NCBI GenBank assembly: GCA_011800805.1
Contig: MPNW01000148.1
Location: forward strand, 6,148-70,147
DNA length: 64,000 bases
Reading direction: 5' to 3'
From: Hirudo medicinalis
Taxonomy: Eukaryota; Annelida; Clitellata; Hirudinida; Hirudinidae
This document shows positions 40,053 through 51,179 of this stretch, piece after piece. The notes beneath the pieces are model-generated. The model had not been told where the DNA came from. It saw only the letters and a program-made list of their open reading frames with translations, and ran no database searches. The position numbers were made by a program, and so were the translations under genes. Position 1 is the stretch's first letter; each line of letters starts with the position of its first letter.

Positions 40053-41137
40053 GATCGATGAGTTGGTATTCATTGTTATAAATATTGTTTTTTAACCAGC
40101 AATTTTGAAGGAGACATCGAAACGCTGGAAGTCGGCCACGAAGTTGAATTTCAGATCTGCAACNNNNNNNNNNNNNNNNNNNNNNNNNNNNNNNNNNNNN
40201 NNNNNNNNNNNNNNNNNNNNNNNNNNNNNNNNNNNNNNNNNNNNNNNNNNNNNNNNNNNNNNNNNNNNNNNNNNNNNNNNNNNNNNNNNNNNNNNNNNNN
40301 NNNNNNNNNNNNNNNNNNNNNNNNNNNNNNNNNNNNNNNNNNNNNNNNNNNNNNNNNNNNNNNNNNNNNNNNNNNNNNNNNNNNNNNNNNNNNNNNNNNN
40401 NNNNNNNNNNNNNNNNNNNNNNNNNNNNNNNNNNNNNNNNNNNNNNNNNNNNNNNNNNNNNNNNNNNNNNNNNNNNNNNNNNNNNNNNNNNNNNNNNNNN
40501 NNNNNNNNNNNNNNNNNNNNNNNNNNNNNNNNNNNNNNNNNNNNNNNNNNNNNNNNNNNNNNNNNNNNNNNNNNNNNNNNNNNNNNNNNNNNNNNNNNNN
40601 NNNNNNNNNNNNNNNNNNNNNNNNNNNNNNNNNNNNNNNNNNNNNNNNNNNNNNNNNNNNNNNNNNNNNNNNNNNNNNNNNNNNNNNNNNNNNNNNNNNN
40701 NNNNNNNNNNNNNNNNNNNNNNNNNNNNNNNNNNNNNNNNNNNNNNNNNNNNNNNNNNNNNNNNNNNNNNNNNNNNNNNNNNNNNNNNNNNNNNNNNNNN
40801 NNNNNNNNNNNNNNNNNNNNNNNNNNNNNNNNNNNNNNNNNNNNNNNNNNNNNNNNNNNNNNNNNNNNNNNNNNNNNNNNNNNNNNNNNNNNNNNNNNNN
40901 NNNNNNNNNNNNNNNNNNNNNNNNNNNNNNNNNNNNNNNNNNNNNNNNNNNNNNNNNNNNNNNNNNNNNNNNNNNNNNNNNNNNNNNNNNNNNNNNNNNN
41001 NNNNNNNNNNNNNNNNNNNNNNNNNNNNNNNNNNNNNNNNNNNNNNNNNNNNNNNNNNNNNNNNNNNNNNNNNNNNNNNNNNNNNNNNNNNNNNNNNNNN
41101 NNNNNNNNNNNNTGATGATGATGATGATGATGATGAC

Positions 41138-41197
<60 letters not shown>

Positions 41198-41829
41198 CGA
41201 TGATAATAATAATAATAATAATAATAGTAATAATAAAAAACGTTCATTTCCACGATGCCTAAAGATGAAGACGTAGCAGAAGATAAAATGCTCACTGGTC
41301 GGACGTTGTAGTTGTTATTTTGCTTTCCAAACGATTGGACAAAGGGTAGAGGAGAGTTGAATCGTACATCTTCAGAGGTTGCCCAATAATTCCGTAGCTG
41401 CAAAAAAAAAAACAAAATCTATTCCTCAAATTAATAGCTCGAGGGAAAACCAAACAGTTTTTTCCAGATTGTTTATTATATAATATTCAAACACTAGCTC
41501 CAAAGTATTCTTATTTAACATAGAATTTATCAGAAAACGTGTTAATAAATCCAGACGGATGTAACAATATTCTCCACATTTTAAACATTAAATTCAGAAT
41601 TACAGTAAAAACTGGCCAAATAGATATCTTTAAATAGGGAAGAACTGTGGCTATGGACATTTTTTTCAAGAAACGGATTTCCCTGCACGTTGTTAGCTAA
41701 GGATTCTAAAAAAAAAACTGGTTGCCATTGGAAAAGAAAATCGAAGTAATTTATAATTATGAAAGAAGTAATTCTATCTCAAAACTTACCAAAGACTTCA
41801 AAGTTATACGAACATGTCGAACATCGCAA
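39514..41829 (-). CDS. Partial minus-strand gene broken by assembly gap
   Basis: Three exon-like pieces lie on the minus strand. 41790-41829 encodes CDVRHVRITLKSL with a strong donor. It joins in phase 0 to 41296-41397, which encodes 34 residues including NSPLPFVQSFGKQ and is bounded by a T-rich acceptor and a GTGAGC donor. After the gap, 39514-39622 forms a terminal exon reading TYLTPEESMNYYLLTSNM and ending ENIVD-stop, followed by AATAAA. A fourth piece at about 40098-40163 runs into the gap; more than one frame is open there. The 5' exons were not found. I do not recognise the protein. The frame choice in the short exons rests on splice sites and composition only. Confidence 0.35.
40018..40050. 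repeat. (GAT)n microsatellite left of the gap
   Basis: Ten or so GAT units; similar units flank the gap on its right side. Confidence 0.9.
40164..41112. other. Assembly gap of 949 N
   Basis: Undetermined bases. Long frames reported across it on either strand are meaningless. The right edge begins directly in a TGA/GAT array, so the gap probably hides a longer microsatellite plus coding sequence. Confidence 0.99.
41113..41236. repeat. (GAT)n then (AAT)n microsatellite right of the gap
   Basis: GAT units from the gap edge to about 41202, then AAT units. Confidence 0.95.
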
Positions 41830-42249
41830 CTAAAGAAGGGATTTGAAAAAAGGGAAAATGGATGAAGTCAAAGAAAACGAGTAAAAGAGAGGTAATTGCC
41901 GAAAGAGAGTTCTAATGTTTGCAAAGGAGTTGGGGCATAACAATTTATATCTGTTCTTTCTCCAGACTTGTATGCGTTGGATGAAGGATGCGAAATCGCA
42001 TGTGAAAATGGTGCTTGTGCCAACGAAGCCGAACATGAAGAAAGCCAGACCTGTCGAGCCTGACCTTACTACTGCGATCATTTCCCACCAAGTAGCCTGG
42101 AATAAGACATCTGATCTCTCTATGCCAATTCAATGCCAAATGACAAATCAATTGAATTATTCAGGGCACGATCTAGAAGGCAAGATTAAGGGTCACAGAA
42201 AGAGCCATCCAAACTTCGATCAAAACGTTTTTAATAAATTACAATAGCT

Positions 42250-45034
42250 GCCCAGCTCTTTCTTTTCATATCTTGTTTACAAATGTGTTAAACTTGTCTT
42301 CTACTTGTCAGTTTGTATGGGTTTATTTATGGGTCTATTTCCTTTGATTTAACATAGACCAATTTAACGAGGCCAATTTTTGCTGCAAAGTTAAAATTCG
42401 CAGTTTTTACTACTTATCAGTTACTGTAAAAAAAAAAGGTAAGAAAGAAAACGGTTATACTTAATGTATTTTTTTTTATTAAGATAGGAAAGGCACTGTG
42501 AGTATAACAAGCATTATTTAAATTTAAATAATCAAATTAAATTAATTGATCAAAATCAGTACGAATTTGTAAGGGTTATTTCGATGAAAACTCATACTTG
42601 AGGTCTTCTGGGTGCGTCACGAAATCATTCATTAAAGATAGAAATTGTTCTTCCGGCTCAATATCCTCAAAATGTCCTAATCTAAAATCAAAAAATCTAT
42701 GAACTTTGCCTCGATCTTACTTATCAGTTACCACTAGCTACTCTTGCAGCAATGCTAATAATTTCAGAGATAAAATTACATATAATATTTCAATTTAACA
42801 ATATTTCACCCTCCTGAGTGCTTTTTGGGTCTTTTTTTCCCTACAGATGCCTTATCTGGCATGAAGCTTCTTAAAACATTGGACCTGCACCTTTTTCAGG
42901 TCAAAATTATGGAATTACATTTTTTCCGCCATAACAATTTAAAGGTGTCACTAACCCCTTTATTATCTCAGTATTATATCTGCAAAAAATATTTGCTCCA
43001 TCAATTATTTTGGCAAATGATCACAAAATAATTCAAGAAATGTTCCATCTAACTAAAAATTATTAATCCCATATTATAAATAATAGTCGTCAACATCTAT
43101 TCCGAAGCCCTTACTTCATATCTTGTTGAATTTCAGCATTAGTGAAGGTTTTTGGTTTATCTTGAAAAATGTTAAAATCGTTGTATTGGAGTCAACAATT
43201 ACATAACATCACCTACTCTTGCTCACGTGAACTCTTCCGTTCATGAACAATCTATACGAACGTTCGTATGGACAATATGAATTATAATCATTTAAATGTT
43301 GAGACATATGTTAAATGATTTTAACATTTGCCAACCTGCTTAATTCTGTAGAGATGCTAGAATGATCTTTGTGACCAAATGCTACCCATACAAATACTCC
43401 CAAAAAGCTAAAAATTTGCTAAAAAGTAATGCTAGGATTACAAAATAAATGAAATTTAAGATCAAAAATCTCGTTCCACACCTCCCACATAGTAACTTCT
43501 TCTCTAAAGAAATCCTGAGACAAACTAAAATAAAATGGCAGGTGTACAAACATACAATCATTTCTATTCATTGCTTCATCACTTCAAGAGACGCAAATGA
43601 TCTAATAAAAAAGCAAGCGAGACCTTTTGCATTTACTGAGTCCAAGTCTACATTTGCTGATCTTAAGAAGTAGCATTCCATACCAGTAACCTAGGAGTTT
43701 TTCGGCCTTCTGCAAATTGTATTTAATGTATTCCACTTTCTCCCCAACAGCTCTGCAGTAAGGTTTTATAAACTGCCATTAATATTTGCAACACTCTTGA
43801 TTATGCTTATAGACCATTTATTAAGCCAAAAAACAACTGAAAAAGAGAGAAGGAATGAAGAGTTCATAAAGAAAGGAACAATCCTAAGGAAAATACATTC
43901 CAATAGGTCTGTCTGCTAATTCAACAGTTAGACTAACAAAGATTCAAAAGCATTCACAACAGAAATGAAATTAATAATGGGTAATTATGTGAGAAACCAC
44001 ATCCAAAACCATATCCACATTGACCTAAGAAAGATAATGAGGTAATTCAATAATTGTTATTGTTTTTAAATGAACAAATATGAGGCAGCTTCGTAATGGA
44101 AGTAGGATAAATCAATTAATATCAATTATTAAACATTATTACTAACACTTGGTAAGGATTAAGGGCAGACTCAAGGTGTTTGAGTTCAAAAAACCAATGA
44201 AAATAGATCACCATCTTGCACAAGAACGAATCAAAGACATTTTCACTGTTTGAAGACAAAACACATAAGAAACAACAACAAAGTGCTTTACATTATATAT
44301 TTAAATGTCCAAAATTACTGAATAATTAAATTGAAGAGATTGCAACCAATTCCCATCTTGGTCAGTCTGTTCAATGAAACTCCTTCGAAAAAAACATCAA
44401 CTGTGATAAGAAGCACTAACACTTCCAAGCTGGAGCAATTTCAAATTATAATTTAATATATTACCCTTTACATTATCGAGTGTCACCTTATCTCCATAAA
44501 AGGCGCTCCTAATAAAATAAAATATCCACCTAAGCTAGATGTGTTTATTTTGAAAGTTCCGAATGACCGTTTAACTTGTAACCTCACTTGTATTTTTTGG
44601 ATAGCCTGAAACTGCATAAAGTTAATAACACGTAGAAGTAAAGCTTCCACTGCATTTTATTAATTCCTATCTAAATAAGATTTTCCAATCAGATTGTTTA
44701 ATTGAACGAGTAAGACTTACTCGTATTTGCTCTTTTTTCTGCTTCTGCAAATGAAAAAAAAATTATTTTTCAAACTCGCTGTGACTTTTCACAGACTCCT
44801 AATCCTTTACCCCAACAACATGTCTCCTGACAGCACCGTGACAATTTGAAAAGAAACGTTTCTTTTGAATGAGACGCTACTGACAACACCATCAAATTTT
44901 GTTTACATTTTATTTATTTTTGAACTTCTGAATACTTCATAATATTAAAATATTTTTTAATTTGAATGATTTTTAATTTTTCGTTTGTTTTAACTGAAAT
45001 AAAAAAATATTTAACGAGCTGAAGTGAGACCTTA
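42250..45034. other. Intergenic DNA with possible decayed coding remnants
   Basis: Short plus-strand frames (42825-43031, 43449-43673) have mixed composition but no recognisable motif, splice sites or continuity. They may be remnants of a mobile element. Nothing is named here. Confidence 0.3.
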
Positions 45035-46004
45035 AGGGATCGTCCGTTAATTATGTCAATAAATTTAAGGTAATTTTTGACCTCCTCCTCCCTCCCTCCC
45101 AACAACTGTCAAACGTTTAAAGACCCCCCTATCAAAATTATGTCAAAAAAACTGACACACACACACCCCTCCCCATAAAAATGTTTTGTACAATTTTTAA
45201 TTTGTATCTTGTAACACGTTGAATTTTCGACTATTTTGTTTTTAATGTAAATAAAATAATTGTTAAATTATTATGGTAAATTTTTTAATGTCAGCTTCCA
45301 TCATCTTCCCACAGGAAAGTCAAATATTCCTCTATTGTAACAATAGGTGTAGTAATAGATTCATCATTTCCATCAATTTGTTGAACTGATAAGTCAGACA
45401 AATCAGCATCATCTTCATCTAACCATTCAGCAGATAAAATATCAGAATGTTCCTTGTGATCAATAATTGCCATCAGCTCTTTCTGTCAGCCACTCGAATT
45501 GGCTGAAGGTTTTTTGTTGTTCAACAGGTATTAATTTGTTACGTCCGTGATCGTGTTGTTGAATATGTTTCTTTAACATGACTTGTGAACAGGGCCGTCG
45601 ACAGAAATTTCTGGCTCCTAAGCGGCGCCTCGTAGGGCCACGGGTCCATATGTTATGTCAATTTGGTAACGGAAAAGCAAAAAAATAGGTAAAATATCAA
45701 TTTTTAAAAACCCAGGCGGGCTCCTAAGAATTACCAGGCCCTTCGGCACTTGCCCCTTCACAGCGACCCTGTTTGAGAAGCAACATAGTTTACAGATTTT
45801 GCAAATCCGTTCAAAGCATAGACGACTGAAAAACTAACAGTAATGTTATAAATCCATTTGTTAAAATTTAGAATTTTTATCATAACAAATAACATTGTTG
45901 ACGTCAATTAATCTTAAATTCCTCCCTTCTCTTTGAGAATAATTGTCAAACTTTTTCAAACCCTCCCCCACCATTTTGTTGACTTAATTTATGGACGGCC
46001 CCTA
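45035..46004. mobile_element. Decayed TIR DNA transposon
   Basis: The left end reads AGGGATCGTCCGTTAATTAT and continues GTCAA. The reverse complement of the right end reads AGGGGCCGTCCATAAATTAA and continues GTCAA. They are imperfect terminal inverted repeats of about 25 bp, both followed inward by C/T-rich or G/A-rich flanks. The left end abuts TTAA and the right end CTAA, consistent with a decayed TTAA target duplication. On the minus strand the interior encodes fragments such as LKKHIQQHDHGRNKLIP and an acidic 60-codon frame ending WEDDGS (45291-45473), possibly transposase remnants. A smaller element is nested inside. The superfamily cannot be fixed from this copy. Confidence 0.65.
45590..45771. 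mobile_element. hAT-like MITE nested in the TIR element
   Basis: The 182-bp segment begins CAGGGCCG and ends CGACCCTG, giving inverted ends CAGGG[C/T]CG as in hAT elements. The eight flanking bases are CTTGTGAA (left) and TTTGAGAA (right), agreeing at 6 of 8. This fits a decayed 8-bp target duplication, the hAT signature length. It has no coding capacity. It interrupts the minus-strand transposase-like reading of the outer element, so it inserted later. Confidence 0.65.
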
Positions 46005-47021
46005 ACTGGTTCCTAATTTGGAACATACAAGTGTACCAAGAATTTTGAAAAGCTTTGCTTTAGGAGCTATTCCAATAAACTTGTAAAAGATCAGAATTAC
46101 TTTTTGTTCGAAGCAATTGCATGTTTGCAAATTACATTGGAAGTACTTCCTAATGAAAGTTCGCCATTTAAAGTTAGCAACAAGACAAATCAGCAAAATG
46201 TCTCCTTAAGTTAAAAAAAAATTGTTAACGATCCTTCATTTTCTCTCTAAATTACTTCTCAACACCTTCTCCTCCTCCATTTCTAATGCGCAAGAATCTA
46301 AACGAGGGGTTGCCTTCCTTCGAACATGGAGTGTCTGAAATATTTATTCCCAACAAAAATGTCCGACGGCATAAATGACGTCAGTTGCCACAGCGCTCAG
46401 AAATCACCTTACAAAGTAATAACGAAAAAAAGTAACGAAACTATGGCGACTTAAGTCAGGGAATAATATCCGGAAAACCAAACCCCGTCATATAATATGA
46501 TGTGAAACATGTGCTGTTATTATTAAGTACGAGTTTAATTATTTTAAGAGCAAATCACATTTGATTTGTAAATTATTTTTATGATTAACTATTGCGATCA
46601 AGAATGTAATCAGAGTCAGTGGCCGTTTGGCATCCCAGATTCATACTTCATATTTATATTTGAATGGTTGAACAATTTATCGTGCTTATACAATAGGTAA
46701 AATGTTTCTTTTTGAGAATCTACTTTCTGGATTTGGAGTTAATTTGAATGAAAAAGAGAAAATTCTTTGGGGATTGTGGGGTTCTTTATTAACCAAGTAT
46801 CATGAAGTGCTCTTAACAAAGAATTGGGTAAACATTTCATAAATCATTCTAATTCTAGTTGCTCAAATAGCCTTCTTTCTAAGAGCATTTTTCAAACAAA
46901 AACACAAAAAAATGCAGATAGTAGGAATGGCTTAAACAAAATATTATCGTCATATTAAGCTGATATTAATATGGAGCATTAATGGAGCCAGGTAGATAAC
47001 TTTTCTTTTCTCCAAATTTGT

Positions 47022-50000
47022 TTAAGCCAGGGTCTTCTGGATGTGGGTAGCACGATCCTGAAAATATTTTTAAATAAGTTAAAATTTCTTGCTAAGATTA
47101 GAGATTAATATCTTACAAAAGTAATTTTTAAAACAAGCTATTAAGCTATTTTAAAAGAAATTTCACCGCATGATAGAGAAAGAAATTACGATATTCATAT
47201 TATTAAAAGTGATGAACTAAGGCAACATAATGTACCTGTCCGGATGAGTTAAAGAGCTGGGTGGTGATGTTCTGGCCAGTTCCCCAGTCAATGATGTCGA
47301 CTTCAATGTCTGAAGCGGTGGCATTGCTTGGCTTGGCTCCCTTCACCCACAACTGGATAGAGAAGTAAGGTTAAATTTTAGAGAACGTTGTTATGATTCA
47401 AATTATAACATTTTAAGTTTGCAATATAAAATCAAATTATAGCTCACCTTGATCTTCATGTGTGGGTCAATACCGGCATCGGCCTTGAAGGTGTAGACTG
47501 GAACGTCCTTTCCATCGACCTTCCTCTTCAGGGTGAATCCTCCGAGTTCTTCCCTCTGTTGTGGCAGGTTGGAATATTTAAATTATTTAATTAATTTGCC
47601 TAATGAAATTGCTAAATACTGGTGATAAGTTCAGAGCAATTCGTACCCTCTTGCCGGTGTTTTCAAGAACAATGAATTTGCCATCTGGGGAGCATTCAGA
47701 GATGGAAACGGGTCCTCTGGCGTTCCTCTGGTAGCTGGTTCTTCCACCAACAAGAGATGATGAACCGGTGATCTTTCTTGAAAGGGATGTGCCTGAACAT
47801 TGCAATCGAAATTTAATTTAACTTAACATTTCCAGAGGTTTAATCAATGACTTATTTTTGTCAAGTTTCAATAGTTTAAAAAGTGCTCCTAAAGATTGAT
47901 AAATAAATAACTCACTGCTGCTGAATCCAGCTGCTGATCCGTTGTATCCCTCGCCATAGATACCGTCAGCGTAAGCTGAAGCGGCTGAAGCGGTGGCGCT
48001 GGCGTAGGAATCGAACATGCTGTCGACGACTTGTCTGAGACCCTCTCCATCTGCTTCGCCCTCCAAGAGCTTCTTGTAAGTGGCGATTTCCAATTCAAGG
48101 CTGAGCTTGGCATCCAGAAGAGCTTCCAGTTCTTTGGTGATGGCGTCCATCTCTGCCTTCATGGTGATGATCTCGCTCTTTGTGGCATCGATGTCTTTCA
48201 TGACTTCAATCTCTCTCTCTTCCATATCGCGTCTCATTTCTTCGATTTCTCTCAACATCATGTCGTTCTGCAAGGTGAATGCACTTACAAGTGTGGATTA
48301 GGATTCGCATTTGGGAATAATTACTTATTTATAAATTGTAGACTGATTTGTAAAATATGTTAATAGAGTATTTATTTATCAACGTCTGATTCTTACCCTG
48401 CCTTCGAACTCCAAAACCTTGGTTCTGATTTCATTGGTCTGCATCCTGATGCGGACAGATTCTTCTTTGGTTGTGGAAACAATAGCGGGTCTTGGGAGGT
48501 TGAGGGACTGCACCTAAAAAATGGAAACATTTAATTTTATTTTTAGATAATCTCGTGATAGTTTGAAGATGCTTACAGCTTGCTTAACAAGTATGATTAT
48601 TTGGCAGGCTAAATTATTATTACTATAGGTTCACCTTTTACGATTTCAAATTCTTTAACAGAAAGAGACTCACCTGCATGCTGTAGTTGAGGCTCATTTC
48701 GTTCTGGAGTTCATCGATCTTCTCTCCGTAATGCTCCTGGAGTTTCTTCAATTCCATGCTCATCTCGCTCTTCCAGTATTCTCTGTTGCTTGCTGTGCTG
48801 TCGAAGTAAGCCTTAGCAGCCAACTCACGGAGCTCCTGAAGTGAACAAAGTATTTCATAAGTTAATTGATTGATGAATGCTGTTCAAATAATTGATAAAT
48901 TTATGGAAGGTGACAAGTTACGCACTTGTTCGTGCAATTCCTTGATGAAGGCCAATTCTTCTTCAAGGGCCAATCTTTTGGCTTCGGCGGCATCGTGTTC
49001 AGCGGCCTGAGCATCGAAGTCCTACGGGAAAAGAATTCATGGTTTAAAATATTTCACTGATAATTGAAACATTGTCGCAATAAAATCATAAATTCAAATA
49101 CACATCCACATTCCTGCTCATGAGTATCCTCATCGCATGCATCCTTCTTGGCTCAAATTCGGATAGAATTAACATTTAAAGTGTCCACCAAATTGAAGAA
49201 TTTCTTCACTTACTGTTCTTGCCCTGTTAAGGTTCTCTTGAAGTTTGCTGAGGATGGCCTTGTTGTATCTTTTGTCTCCATCGAGGAGATCGCTGCGCAA
49301 GCGCAGAAGGTGAACTTCGGATTGGATTTCAGCGATCTGTTGGATCTGCTTCTCCAGCTTGTCTCTGCTCTCGTCAACGGCGGCGTTGGCTTCGTCGAGT
49401 CTTTGGAATGAATGGATGAGATTCCATGATTACGTTGCATTTATCGACATATCATCATCATCATCATCATCGAATCCATCGTTGCAAACTAGAATTCACT
49501 GAAACATTAATTTCCATCAATGAAACCATATTCCTCTCTCATTTCATCATCATCGTCATCATCGCATCGTTGTGCTTAAAAGGAAATTCCCACAAAAAGG
49601 CTGCTTCATACAGCGCTCAGCTCAGTAGCAAAGCTTGCAATTATTGATTTTTCTTGCTCACACACGCTCTGAATGCAGTCAGCCAGTTCTTCAATTCGGG
49701 ACAAATTTGTTCCCCACTTTCAACAATTTACGATTTGAAGAGTTTTGCGATTTCAAATAAACTCACTTCCTCCTCAGGTCATCGACCTTCTCTTCCATGG
49801 AAGCAACCTGGATTTGAAGCCTCTGTGTCTCTTTTTCGCAGTCATCAAGAAGTCTCTTAACCTACGACAATAAAAACGTAACCATTAACAAACAGTTCCA
49901 CTGTGATTATCGACTCATGTAAATATTGATTTACTACTCTGTCGAAATGCAAAAGCAAAACAAATTTCCAAGTAAGCCGTTTGATGCGACAAGTGTTTTC

Positions 50001-50577
50001 ATGGTACGTAAATGGATAATTGAACTAGAAATGTCTGAAAGCTAACTCACCTGATCAAGATCTGTCTGGTACATGGTCTTGATGACTGTGGTTTGCTTTC
50101 CCCATCTGGATTTCAGGGCGTCCAATTCATCGGCCAACTTTTTGTTCTGGGCCTCCAAGAAACGAACCTTCTCGATGTAACCTAGAGTTATTGAAGATTT
50201 GATTTTATTGCTATTTATTAATGTTAAGTAAAAATGAATTATATGATGGGTGAATTAACTCAATTCTTATTTAGGAGCGCTTAAGGCAAAATAATAATAA
50301 TAAATTAATAATAATAAACGATGAATTCACCTGCGAAACGTTCGTTGAGATCTTGCATCTCTCTCTTCTCATTCTTCCTCTGATCGGTGACTGAGGTAGC
50401 AGCTCCTCCAGCCACTCCACCGGCTCCGTAGACGTTTCCAACGGACCTTGTCACCACGGACCTGGAAGAGACATTGGTGAATGCTCCTGGAGTTGCCCTC
50501 TGGATGAGAATGTTCCTTGGTTGGATGTTGGAACGGATGGTTCTCTCGTATTCGGCGACGAAGTTTCCTGATTCCAT
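47022..50577 (-). CDS. Cytoplasmic intermediate filament protein, lamin-tail type
   Basis: Twelve coding exons, phases all matching: 50331-50577, 50051-50181, 49767-49861, 49214-49400, 48926-49021, 48674-48835, 48397-48513, 47916-48267, 47647-47792, 47448-47555, 47236-47352, 47022-47057. This gives 597 aa. A Ser/Gly-rich head (1-64, with IQPRNILIQRATPG) precedes coil 1A (EMQDLNERFAGYIEKVRFLE). The stretch corresponding to coil 1B is about 145 residues, lamin-length rather than the roughly 101 of vertebrate cytoplasmic filaments. The rod ends in the signature IATYKKLLEGE (406-416). A lamin-tail Ig-fold domain follows at about 485-586. No nuclear localisation cluster or CaaX box is visible (C-terminus IQKTLA), so it should assemble cytoplasmic filaments. 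This is the classic protostome architecture. An exon-like piece near 49105-49150 is not needed, because exons 4 and 5 join in phase. Confidence 0.95.
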
Positions 50578-50620
50578 CTTTTATTTGTTGTTAAGATCTC
50601 CTCAAATATAACTCCCGATC
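50578..50620 (-). other. 5' leader part joined to the first coding exon of the filament gene
   Basis: A TTGCAG acceptor at 50621-50626 opens a 43-base leader ending in AAATAAAAG directly before the ATG at 50577. It pairs with the donor at 50752, giving a leader intron of about 130 bp. Confidence 0.6.
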
Positions 50621-50752
50621 CTGCAAATAAGAGTCGAGCTCAGTAAATCCAATCAGGAAATTCAGATGATTAAAAGTAATTAATTTCTCTTATATTTATT
50701 TATTCGATATAAAAGTTGAGTAGGTTAGAGCTCGCTAGACATCACACTTTAC

Positions 50753-50770
50753 CTGTGCAAAACAAGACTT
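50753..50770 (-). promoter_or_regulatory. Noncoding first exon of the filament gene (predicted)
   Basis: TTGTTTTGCACAG ends in a good GTAAAG donor at 50752. It begins about 30 bases downstream of the TATA box, so transcription should start near 50770. The start is estimated from spacing only. Confidence 0.5.
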
Positions 50771-50794
50771 AGCGGTAATGGGTCGCACCTGCTG

Positions 50795-50804
50795 CTTTAT
50801 AAAG
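50795..50804 (-). promoter_or_regulatory. TATA box of the filament gene
   Basis: CTTTATAAAG lies on both strands because it is self-complementary. On the minus strand it sits about 30 bases before the predicted first exon and within a locally GC-richer 200-bp patch, consistent with a core promoter of a strongly expressed structural gene. Confidence 0.6.
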
Positions 50805-51116
50805 GTTCGCATCGTGGTAGACATGCCGCATACCAATGCAGGCTGCTTGCTGTCCTACGCGTGGTGCCTGAATTGGTGCTGCTCCGATGAACGCTGGCCT
50901 CCATTCGATGCCACGGATAGGTGGATTCACTCAAGCGAGACTTCTATGCCATGCTCACGCATGGTAACAGAGCGACGCGTAGGCATTCGCGTATTATTTC
51001 TTCGGTCTGCATTTAGGAAATGTCGAAGATTGAGACAATGCCGTGAGTCTGAGGTAGTGAAATTCAATTAACGAGGTCTTTGTGTAGGTCTGACGATCGA
51101 ATGTAATACTTGCGAG

Positions 51117-51179
51117 GCATGCACAGAACATCCACGAGTCGATGGCATTTTTTGTGGTGGACAAATGTTCTGTGCACGC
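51117..51179. ncRNA. Pre-miRNA-like hairpin candidate
   Basis: GCATGCACAGAACAT (51117-51131) and ATGTTCTGTGCACGC (51165-51179) pair with one G-T-type mismatch, and further CCAC/GTGG pairing is possible inside. The stem-loop is about 63 nt. It lies roughly 300 bp upstream of the filament promoter. It matches no microRNA I know; it could equally be a mobile-element end. Confidence 0.3.

Noticed and set aside
40012..41415. 467- and 336-codon frames across the N block
   Set aside because: Mostly undetermined bases; open only because N cannot encode a stop.
41945..42151. Overlapping Arg/His-rich minus-strand frame upstream of the gap gene
   Set aside because: Its only possible donor gives a phase that does not fit the next exon at 41829, and the opposite strand has a stronger acceptor there.
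49105..49150. Cys/Asp-rich exon-like piece inside the filament gene
   Set aside because: The neighbouring exons join in phase 0 without it and give the expected coil 1B sequence; it lies in an intron.
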